A stretch of 64,000 nt of DNA, from IMG/VR virus record IMGVR_UViG_3300023235_000012, positions 62,001-126,000 of that record; one strand, 5' to 3'. Below the pieces are notes generated by a model. The model ran no database searches. It saw nothing but the letters and a program-made list of their open reading frames with translations, and had not been told where the DNA came from. The first letter of the stretch is position 1. Each line of letters starts with the position of its first letter. The position numbers and the translations under genes were made by a program. Origin of the DNA: a virus. Below are positions 16,014 through 22,148 of the stretch, one piece after another.

Positions 16014-16315
16014 TCTTCTACAACTTGTGCCGTCAAAGGAAATTCACTTTGCCGAGCTAACATGATCGTTTCTGCTGCTTTTGTTTCGGCAATTTCCAGT
16101 GAAAAAGTTCCGGCAATGCCTTTACCTTTCTCGTGAATTTCTCGTGTGATGTTGAACGCCTCTGAATCGGTTTTATGGAAAACAAATGATAACAGACCAA
16201 TCACAAATGCCATAGTGGTATAGTCATCATTTAAAAGAATAACATGATAATTCTTTGGTTTTTGAACCTTCGATTTTGTTTTAGTCTTCTTATCTATTAC
16301 TGTTTCATCAGTCAT
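16010..16315 (-). CDS. clpS: ClpS N-degron adaptor
   Basis: 101 residues, the usual ClpS length. A flexible lysine-rich N-terminus (1-21) precedes the folded core: HVILLNDD with the N-degron pocket residues Asn29-Asp30-Asp31, and His61 in REIHEKG, matching E. coli Asn34, Asp35 and His66. ClpS delivers proteins with destabilising N-termini to ClpAP and blocks other ClpA substrates. A phage copy could redirect host proteolysis. Driven by the promoter at 16346-16374 and coupled to an HExxH gene. Confidence 0.92.
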   Translation of the reverse strand: MTDETVIDKKTKTKSKVQKPKNYHVILLNDDYTTMAFVIGLLSFVFHKTDSEAFNITREIHEKGKGIAGTFSLEIAETKAAETIMLARQSEFPLTAQVVEE

Positions 16316-16345
16316 ATTTTCTCACTTTCTCACTTTCTATAATAG

Positions 16346-16374
16346 ATAGTAACACTTGATTAGAAGAAAATCAA
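16346..16374 (-). promoter_or_regulatory. sigma70-like promoter of clpS
   Basis: Minus-strand TTGATT (16374-16369), 17-base spacer, TACTAT (16351-16346), about 30 bases upstream of the clpS start. Confidence 0.55.
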
Positions 16375-16389
16375 TTATTTTCGTTATAA

Positions 16390-16554
16390 TTAAAAATCAT
16401 GCCAATCAGTTGGATTAAGACCTTGAGGTGCGCGGCGCTGTCTGTGTGCACAACTTCTACAAAATCTCCAACGATATCCGTTTGTATAATTATCATCTTC
16501 ATCGTATGGATGAATACCAAAAAAACATTTGAGATCTTCCCATATTTTTTTCAT
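16390..16554 (-). CDS. Small zinc-ribbon-like protein (DUF1660-like)
   Basis: 54 residues with KCFFGIH and WRFCRSCAHRQ, resembling the small phage DUF1660 family, in which an LMCxxxGH element precedes a CxRCG ribbon. Function unknown. AAGGAAA lies about 10 bases before the ATG. The upstream leader contains a 7-bp tandem repeat. Confidence 0.6.
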   Translation of the reverse strand: MKKIWEDLKCFFGIHPYDEDDNYTNGYRWRFCRSCAHRQRRAPQGLNPTDWHDF

Positions 16555-16587
16555 CTTGGGTGTTTCCTTTCTATAAGCTTCTTCGAA

Positions 16588-16622
16588 TCTAGTGTCTAGT
16601 GTCTAGTGTCTAGTGTCTAGTG
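16588..16622 (-). repeat. Five tandem copies of a 7-bp unit
   Basis: The unit TCTAGTG (plus strand) is repeated five times without mismatch in the leader of the 54-residue gene. On the minus strand it is preceded by a possible promoter (TTGATT-N16-TATTAC) and a 9-codon ORF that ends within the repeat. Copy number probably varies by slippage. Confidence 0.9.
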
Positions 16623-16695
16623 TATCGCCCATATCACAAATCCTTCTCGATGTTTTATTGTAATAACACGAACATCTTAGAAATCAAGAAGAAAA

Positions 16696-17193
16696 TTAGT
16701 CGTCTTTTTTATATTCGGCTCTAAGATCTTCTTTGTACTCTCGAATTAATATTATCTCATTGTTAAACTCTGGAAGATCGTCCACCTTAATGTCTCCGGC
16801 ATCATAACTGAAAGTAAGATGAGGCTTGTAATCTGGAAAATCAGAAGTCGCTTCATGCTCAGTCATAAGTGTTTGATTTCTTTCTTTGATTTCTGGGCAA
16901 TCAATTTTCAAAACAAGACAATTTGGATTTCCTTCGATATGAGTACTAGTCCAGATGTCAAACCTATCGGATTTAGCAGTGATCGGATATATATCCCGTG
17001 CAGCTTTATAGTTTGGGCACGGCTTCTTAGAATAAAGAAGAGTGATGTGTAGCTTCTCTGAAGTTAGTGCATTCTGAATCTTATTTTTATCCATATATTC
17101 TTTGATATGATCCAATGTTTCTTCTGCAAGATGGATTCCGACGAAAGTTCCCGGTTGTTCTGTTTCCATAATCAATAATTCCTTAATCTTCAT
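16696..17193 (-). CDS. Acb1-like 2H phosphoesterase (candidate anti-CBASS)
   Basis: 165 residues with the two catalytic H-x-T motifs of the 2H superfamily: His49-Ile-Thr51 (LHITLLYS) and His125-Leu-Thr127 (PHLTFSY), 76 residues apart. Size, fold order and the LYSKKP context resemble T4 gene 57B product Acb1, which hydrolyses cyclic oligonucleotide signals and so blocks CBASS immunity. The N-terminus MKIKELLIME matches a capsid-targeting-like peptide shared with four late proteins in this window. Other 2H functions (ligase-like or tRNA-related cyclic phosphodiesterase) are not excluded. Confidence 0.75.
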   Translation of the reverse strand: MKIKELLIMETEQPGTFVGIHLAEETLDHIKEYMDKNKIQNALTSEKLHITLLYSKKPCPNYKAARDIYPITAKSDRFDIWTSTHIEGNPNCLVLKIDCPEIKERNQTLMTEHEATSDFPDYKPHLTFSYDAGDIKVDDLPEFNNEIILIREYKEDLRAEYKKDD

Positions 17194-17205
17194 TATTTTT
17201 CCTCG

Positions 17206-17865
17206 TTAACTAACGATACCTAATTCTTCTATGGTCAAGCGATTTCCAAATACAGCACCAGTATCAATAAATCTAGAATTACCAAGTTGTTTGGTTGACT
17301 GTAGCGGGGTATGTCCATGATACGTCATGAAGATATTCTTGATGATAAAGCTGTCATTGTGACTAATTTTTGAACGCGACCATAGAACATCATGTTCATA
17401 GGCAAATGGTTCTTCATGCAATTTTGACCAATCATCTACTGCGGGATCTGCATGCGTAATTCCTATTAAACCAGATAAGGTCTCGACCTCAAAAACTAAT
17501 GGCAAATTCTTAGCATATTCAAAACATCTTCGTATTTTTTCTTGATCAATATTAAGCATCCATTCTCCACCATTATGAACATGATGCTGGATTTTTTGTC
17601 CATATGCAGTCTCATCAATAATAGCGTCCATCATCATTAATTCATGATTCCCCATCACCGAATGAAACCATTCATTTTCTAATAATAACAAACATTCAAA
17701 AGATTTTGGACCCCGATCGACTAAATCACCAACAGAAAACATTCTGTCGACGCTTGAATCAAACGAAATCTCTTGTAATTTTTCGTTGAATAAATCAAGT
17801 TCACCATGGATATCCCCGACGACGAAATCTCGGCCGTCGATGTTTTGTCGAAAACGTTTTATCAT
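17206..17865 (-). CDS. PPP-family protein phosphatase
   Basis: 219 residues, like phage lambda phosphatase. All metal-binding motifs are present: GDIHG, GDLVDRG and GNHE, plus a C-terminal His in TYHGHTP. It removes phosphate from Ser/Thr (sometimes Tyr or His) or small substrates. It is 12 bases upstream of the Acb1-like gene. A phage-encoded phosphatase next to a phage-encoded PrkA kinase region is suggestive but not evidence of a pair. Confidence 0.9.
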   Translation of the reverse strand: MIKRFRQNIDGRDFVVGDIHGELDLFNEKLQEISFDSSVDRMFSVGDLVDRGPKSFECLLLLENEWFHSVMGNHELMMMDAIIDETAYGQKIQHHVHNGGEWMLNIDQEKIRRCFEYAKNLPLVFEVETLSGLIGITHADPAVDDWSKLHEEPFAYEHDVLWSRSKISHNDSFIIKNIFMTYHGHTPLQSTKQLGNSRFIDTGAVFGNRLTIEELGIVS

Positions 17866-18006
17866 AGAAGATTTTCCAAGATGAACTCTTTCAAATCTTC
17901 AATAGTGTGACAGTTCTCTAATCGATCGAGTAAAAGTTCGCACCTTACACAATACTTTTTCAGTCCACTCTATCTGGGATTCGCATTGGATATATTTTTC
18001 ATTCAT
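17862..18006 (-). pseudogene. Two overlapping small frames, possibly one frameshifted gene
   Basis: An ATG at 18006 opens a 35-residue frame ending at 17899. A second frame, one base over, codes from about 17963 (CTG start, weak site) to a TGA that overlaps the phosphatase ATG (17862). The second frame looks the more protein-like (CVRCELLLDRLEN, IEDLKEF) but has no ATG, GTG or TTG. Either the two halves were one gene before a one-base shift near 17950, or the second starts at CTG. Confidence 0.4.
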
Positions 18007-18018
18007 GATTAATTCCAG

Positions 18019-18123
18019 TTAATACAACAATATAAAAATGACAGGCGAAACAGCGAGCATCAGCAACACACAGGTGATCTTCATATCAATATCCCACCAC
18101 GGGTTGTAGTTACTTCTTTTCAT
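18019..18123 (-). CDS. 34-residue membrane protein
   Basis: A charged N-terminus (MKRSNYNPWWD) is followed by one hydrophobic span (CVLLMLAVSPVIFILLY) running to the C-terminus. Starts inside the last codons of the Hc1-like gene. Function unknown; the binding site is weak. Confidence 0.5.
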   Translation of the reverse strand: MKRSNYNPWWDIDMKITCVLLMLAVSPVIFILLY

Positions 18124-18289
18124 TCTTTGCTGCTTGAATTTCTTTACGACGAACGTCTGCTAGCTTCTTAATTTCCATCAAAGCTTTTCGTGCACGTGTT
18201 CCAGCAGCGCTGTTCTTTTTGTCTTCAAATTTCTCGTTTTCTGCTAGAAAGAGTTCAACTTGTTCTGCTAGTTGTGTCGTGGTTGTCAT
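18110..18289 (-). CDS. Histone H1-like (Hc1-type) small basic protein
   Basis: 59 residues, lysine- and alanine-rich. The core AGTRARKALMEIKKLADVRR is the conserved Hc1/H1-like phage motif. Proteins of this kind bind DNA non-specifically and are common in T4-like and chlamydial genomes. Starts behind AGGAG, one base after the upstream gene. Confidence 0.75.
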   Translation of the reverse strand: MTTTTQLAEQVELFLAENEKFEDKKNSAAGTRARKALMEIKKLADVRRKEIQAAKNEKK

Positions 18290-18290
18290 G

Positions 18291-18689
18291 TTATCTCCTT
18301 TTGATTATTTGGACCTCAACTGGGCCTCTTGGTTTTCGTGAGATTTGAGGTTTCTTTCTGTTTCTTCTATTGTATTCGTTCCTAATTTTTCTCTCGTCAA
18401 TTTGACTTATCGGTAGAATAATCCCTATCGTTTTAAGATCATTCATCGCTTGTTCGTATGGTTGAAGTTTAAATAATGTTCTAACCCATCCTGTCACGTT
18501 CAAAAGATCTGTACGATTAACATTTAAAGTTAATGCATTATTCAATTTCTTTCTTTCGAAAAACTTAGCAATTATGATTATTTCACTTGTTAATAAACCT
18601 TCTCTGTTTTTCCTCTTTTCGATAGCTCCCAGATGATTTAGATACTTATTTTTCTTTTTTGCGTCTGGATCTAAAAATCTAATTTCCAT
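18291..18689 (-). CDS. Hypothetical basic protein
   Basis: 132 residues, strongly basic C-terminus (NRRNRKKPQISRKPRGP). Not recognised. A TATAAATA element at 18722-18729 lies upstream, so it is probably late expressed. The basic tail suggests nucleic acid binding (inference). Confidence 0.6.
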   Translation of the reverse strand: MEIRFLDPDAKKKNKYLNHLGAIEKRKNREGLLTSEIIIIAKFFERKKLNNALTLNVNRTDLLNVTGWVRTLFKLQPYEQAMNDLKTIGIILPISQIDERKIRNEYNRRNRKKPQISRKPRGPVEVQIIKRR

Positions 18690-18721
18690 TTTTCTTCCTA
18701 TTTTTATTCCTATTTCTACTC

Positions 18722-18729
18722 TATTTATA
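18722..18729 (-). promoter_or_regulatory. Late promoter (TATAAATA)
   Basis: A perfect T4 late-type TATAAATA on the minus strand with no -35 hexamer at the right distance, 33 bases upstream of the gene at 18291-18689. Confidence 0.6.
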
Positions 18730-19186
18730 TGGAAGCATCTTCGATCCCAGCCGAGCGAAGACGAATAATATTATTCAATTGGAAACCTTTAGCTTCAAAT
18801 CCTTTGGTAAGAGCCAAGAATTTATTTCGGATCAAAGCTACCTCATTTAGTAATATCTGAAGTTCGACAATTTCTGCTTCGCCGTCGATATATTTGTCAA
18901 TATCTCTAGACGTCAATTGTCTTTTATAATTCTCTAAATATTTCTTATAAAGAGAAGATCTTTCTCTTCTGAGATCAATGTTTAAGAATTCGAGAACAGC
19001 TTCGATCTCTTGTAATTGACGATAGCGGTATTCAAATTCACCTGGCAATCTAGCTGAATTATCTTCAATACGTCCTTCAAGTTTTACTTCCTTGGTTGCA
19101 TCTTGATATTCTTTTTCAAAATACTCCACAAAGGGAAGAATATTATTGTAAGACTCCTGAATTTTATAAACCCAGCCTGACATCAA
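18725..19186 (-). CDS. uvsY: UvsY recombination mediator
   Basis: 153 residues, helical and charged. The C-terminal pattern KGFEAKGFQLNNIIRLRSAG is typical of UvsY homologues in T4-related phages, and the gene lies next to uvsX. UvsY loads UvsX on gp32-coated single-stranded DNA. Its ATG overlaps the stop of the small acidic gene upstream (ATGA). Late-promoter DNA for the next gene lies within its 3' end. Confidence 0.75.
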   Translation of the reverse strand: MMSGWVYKIQESYNNILPFVEYFEKEYQDATKEVKLEGRIEDNSARLPGEFEYRYRQLQEIEAVLEFLNIDLRRERSSLYKKYLENYKRQLTSRDIDKYIDGEAEIVELQILLNEVALIRNKFLALTKGFEAKGFQLNNIIRLRSAGIEDASI

Positions 19187-19410
19187 TAATCCACGTCATA
19201 TTCGTCATCGGGATCTTCTTCTATCTTCGTTTTTTCTTCTATGGCTTCATCTAGAAAGCTACAGCGTCCATGAACTTCTTCAAAACGACTCACATCAATT
19301 CCACAATCCTCAAATATTTCAACAAATCGAAAAGCAGCTTCTTCAAGCTCTTTATCGGTAGTATGTGCCATAAAAAGCTGCCAAAGATCAATAAACAATT
19401 CTTCTTGCAT
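19183..19410 (-). CDS. Small acidic protein between uvsX and uvsY
   Basis: 75 residues, very acidic C-terminus (EEDPDDEYDVDY). Unrecognised. Its ATG overlaps the uvsX stop by one base and its stop overlaps uvsY, so the three are translationally coupled. A DNA mimic or a regulator of recombination would fit the acidity but is a guess. Confidence 0.7.
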   Translation of the reverse strand: MQEELFIDLWQLFMAHTTDKELEEAAFRFVEIFEDCGIDVSRFEEVHGRCSFLDEAIEEKTKIEEDPDDEYDVDY

Positions 19411-20489
19411 TATTCCTCCAAAACTTCACCGGTTTCCGGATCGATTTCTTCTGTTTGTTTAACTTCTGGTTCATCATATCCAGCCATCATTTTGTCAAAA
19501 ATTTCAGGTCCATAATTCTTGCGGAAATCTTTAAATTCAGTACCATCTGGACTATTGTACTTATACCGATTTCCTTCTTTGATAATCAGACCTTTCTTCT
19601 CAAACAAATCGAACAAACCCGAATATGGATCCATTCCTGTTTCCCAAGGAATTCTGATTTCAATCTTCTCAAAGGGTTTCGCATAACGAGACTTTCTAAC
19701 TTGTGTCGATGCGCGGATACCAGTAACGTTTGTTACCTTGTTTCCATTTGCATCTTCCTTTAGCTTTAATTTTTCAAGTGCAACGATGATTGAACTTGCA
19801 AATTCAATAATCTTCCCACCAGTGATAACTGAATCAGGTCTGAACATGTCCTGTGAATCATATGTATGATTTGTGACCACCAATCCAATGTTCTCCGAGC
19901 CGATAAGAGCAGTGACATTCTTTACCAATGATCCAAGCTGTTTAGCTTTTCGACCCATATCACCTTTCATATCACCTTTCTGAAATTGATCCTGATCGGT
20001 CGGTGTTAATAGCATCCCAATAGAATCAACGACGAAGAGTAGCATTGGTCGATCTTCAAGTGGAAGATTGCCATATTCTCCCTTGTACTCTTTGATAAAA
20101 TCATTGATGAACTTGGCGACATCATCGATAAAACTAGCATTAATCTTCATGATTTTATCAGGACTAGTATCGACTCCTAGTTTTGTAAGCCATTCTTCAT
20201 CTAGAGCGTTTTCACTATCAATGATTACCGGGAAGATGCCTTTCTTTTGTGCATCTTTTACCAAATTTGCTGAGACGATATACGACTTTCCTGAACCCGA
20301 TGATCCGGCAAACATTGTCATCTTTCCTTCAAGAGGAACACCCCCATCCCATCTTCCAGAAATCAGAAAATTAAGGGCATAACTTCCGGTATCTAGCCAG
20401 GTTTTTGGATCATTAAAACCTTCACTAATTCCACCGATCCCCTTAGTTACTGACTTGCGAAATTTTGAAATATCAACTGGTTTTGTGAT
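19410..20489 (-). CDS. uvsX: UvsX RecA-like recombinase, ATC start
   Basis: 359 residues, RecA-fold strand-exchange protein. Walker A is GSSGSGKS near 62-69; Walker B is LLFVVDS; the L2-like region and TGEVLEE C-terminus follow. The first ATG of the frame (20321) lies at the P-loop, which would delete the N-terminal 56 residues needed for filament formation. Those residues are coded upstream (VDISKFRKSVTKGIGGIS ...). AAGGAGG lies 5 bases before an ATC at 20489, and the frame upstream of it holds no ATG, GTG or TTG before a TAA. So translation must begin at ATC (or the neighbouring ATA). Confidence 0.93.
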   Translation of the reverse strand: MTKPVDISKFRKSVTKGIGGISEGFNDPKTWLDTGSYALNFLISGRWDGGVPLEGKMTMFAGSSGSGKSYIVSANLVKDAQKKGIFPVIIDSENALDEEWLTKLGVDTSPDKIMKINASFIDDVAKFINDFIKEYKGEYGNLPLEDRPMLLFVVDSIGMLLTPTDQDQFQKGDMKGDMGRKAKQLGSLVKNVTALIGSENIGLVVTNHTYDSQDMFRPDSVITGGKIIEFASSIIVALEKLKLKEDANGNKVTNVTGIRASTQVRKSRYAKPFEKIEIRIPWETGMDPYSGLFDLFEKKGLIIKEGNRYKYNSPDGTEFKDFRKNYGPEIFDKMMAGYDEPEVKQTEEIDPETGEVLEE

Positions 20490-20532
20490 TATAACCTCCT
20501 TCTGTCTATTGTCAGACAGGTATTACGATAAA

Positions 20533-20553
20533 GAAAAGATCATTGATCTTTTC
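20533..20553 (-). terminator. Hairpin terminator after gene 32
   Basis: 9-bp perfect inverted repeat (20533-20541 with 20545-20553), loop ATT; on the minus strand followed by TTTATC. It separates gene 32 from uvsX. A second small inverted repeat (TGTCT...AGACA) lies at about 20502-20519. Confidence 0.65.
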
Positions 20554-20595
20554 TTTTGAAAAGATGACAAGGGAATTAACCCCTGCCATCTGATT

Positions 20596-21717
20596 TTATT
20601 TAGATGATTGACGAGCCTTTAATTTCGCGATAAGATCTGCAGTGCTTGCCGATTGTTTTTCGGTCTTCACTTCTTCCTTTACCTCTTCCTTTACCTCTTC
20701 TTTAGGCTCTTCTTTAGGCTTTTCATCGACGTCGAATGGTGGTTCATCGTCGTCAGCTGCCTTTTCTTTTTTGAGCTTGCTTAGCAGATCCTTAGTCTTA
20801 GAATTTTCTGCTTCGGCCTCTGATTCCTGTTCCTTATCAGCGGATTTGTCGGCGCCGTTCGGCTGACTCGATTCGCTGAGATTAACACCAGTTGGCTTAA
20901 AATATTCACCCCAACGATCAGGATCATAAGGTAGGCCAGCAACTGATGCCTGAAACAATTCAATCATTGCTTCAACATGTGCATCATCTGGACGATTCGG
21001 AATAAAATCACTAAGATTAGACAAACCAAATTTCTCAATAGCTTCGAGCTCTTCGACTGTTAGAGCATCTTCTTCGAACGACCACTGACTAGCATCGTAA
21101 TTGTTATGCTCGCCTTTCTTACGCATATGGATTTCAAAGTCTCTACCATGCTCATAATCCGTAGGAGAGTATCTCATCTTTGGATTCATGATGATTGCTC
21201 TGATAGTTTCGTAAATACCAGGACTCATAATAAACCGACGAATTGGATTTTCTGGTGAAGTGGACTCTGCAATATTTCCTTTCTTATCAAGAAAACCTGG
21301 ATGCTTTCTAACTAATCCTTGATAAATATAAGAAATTCTTTTCTTGTAAGTTCGGTATTCTTCGAATCGGTTTTCTTCCCACCAAGGACCAATCTCTTTC
21401 TGGATCGGATCGATATTCTTATCAAAAACGTTCAAGTCAGGGACTACAACTTCAACTGTTGATCGATTACCAATATCAAATCCTTTCACTGCCGTGAATG
21501 GAAGTTTACGAATTGATCGTTCTTGCCAAAAGAATGGGTTTGATTCGTTACCATCTGGTAAAAACCTTAGGATAGCTTTGGAATCAATTGGGATCGCCCA
21601 ATGCGGATAAACTGGTCCATCACCCGGTAATTGGTTGTTAGAATTATTTCCACGATTTTGATTTTTTTCCTCTTCTTGAGCGAGAAGAGCGCGCATTTTT
21701 TCCATGTTTAGTGCCAT
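20596..21717 (-). CDS. 32: Single-stranded DNA binding protein gp32
   Basis: 373 residues. The N-terminal basic segment precedes an OB-fold core with aromatic-rich segments (PFFWQERSIRKLPF, WEENRFEEYRTYKKR). The C-terminal 100 residues are acidic and low in complexity (KEEVKEEVKEEVK), as in gp32, but the last residues are basic rather than acidic. A decapeptide-like motif recurs: DLLSKLKKEK near 310 and DLIAKLKARQ at the end. It coats replication and repair intermediates and recruits UvsY and UvsW. The leader contains A/U-rich direct repeats that could serve for autoregulation. Confidence 0.9.
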   Translation of the reverse strand: MALNMEKMRALLAQEEEKNQNRGNNSNNQLPGDGPVYPHWAIPIDSKAILRFLPDGNESNPFFWQERSIRKLPFTAVKGFDIGNRSTVEVVVPDLNVFDKNIDPIQKEIGPWWEENRFEEYRTYKKRISYIYQGLVRKHPGFLDKKGNIAESTSPENPIRRFIMSPGIYETIRAIIMNPKMRYSPTDYEHGRDFEIHMRKKGEHNNYDASQWSFEEDALTVEELEAIEKFGLSNLSDFIPNRPDDAHVEAMIELFQASVAGLPYDPDRWGEYFKPTGVNLSESSQPNGADKSADKEQESEAEAENSKTKDLLSKLKKEKAADDDEPPFDVDEKPKEEPKEEVKEEVKEEVKTEKQSASTADLIAKLKARQSSK

Positions 21718-21730
21718 AGTTACTCCTTTG

Positions 21731-21769
21731 TGCCTATAATTGCCTATAATTGCCTAATGTGCCTAAATG
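21731..21769 (-). repeat. Direct repeats in the gene 32 leader
   Basis: Two exact copies of a 10-bp unit TGCCTATAAT (21731-21750, plus strand) followed by two degenerate copies (TGCCTAATG, TGCCTAAA). On the mRNA this reads as AUUAUAGGC repeats just before the gene 32 ribosome binding site. T4 gp32 represses its own translation by binding A/U-rich leader RNA, so these are a candidate operator (inference). Confidence 0.7.
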
Positions 21770-21852
21770 CCATTGTGAAATTTAACTTCCACAATATTAT
21801 TTAGTCTTTATTCTCATTAGTCTATTCATATTACAATAAAGAGGAGATTTTT

Positions 21853-22134
21853 TCAAATATATTTTACTATATCTACCGAAATAAATTTAGTCTTTTGAAG
21901 GGGATCTGCATGTGCTATTTTGATTTCACTAATAGTCGCTTCGATGTTTTCTTTCCAAAAATCTAAGAATCTATATACTCTAGGAAAAGATGGAACATCA
22001 TCCATTGTCTGCCATATAAATTCTTGTAAAACGCTTGAATGATCTGGCAGCCAATAAAGGATGTCCAATAGGACTAAACGATGATTCGAACGTATCATCC
22101 GTTCAAAATCACTTTGCATTGCATTCATTATCAT
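21853..22134 (-). CDS. usg: Usg-like family protein
   Basis: 93 residues matching the small Usg family: DILYWLPDHSSVLQEFIWQ and FPRVYRFLDFW are the conserved core, followed by IEATISEIKIAHADP. I know this family from alphaproteobacterial chromosomes; its function is unknown. Its presence is the best host clue in the window. Starts near a GAGG site, just after the large late gene ends. Confidence 0.7.
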   Translation of the reverse strand: MIMNAMQSDFERMIRSNHRLVLLDILYWLPDHSSVLQEFIWQTMDDVPSFPRVYRFLDFWKENIEATISEIKIAHADPLQKTKFISVDIVKYI

Positions 22135-22148
22135 ACCCGGCCTCGCAT

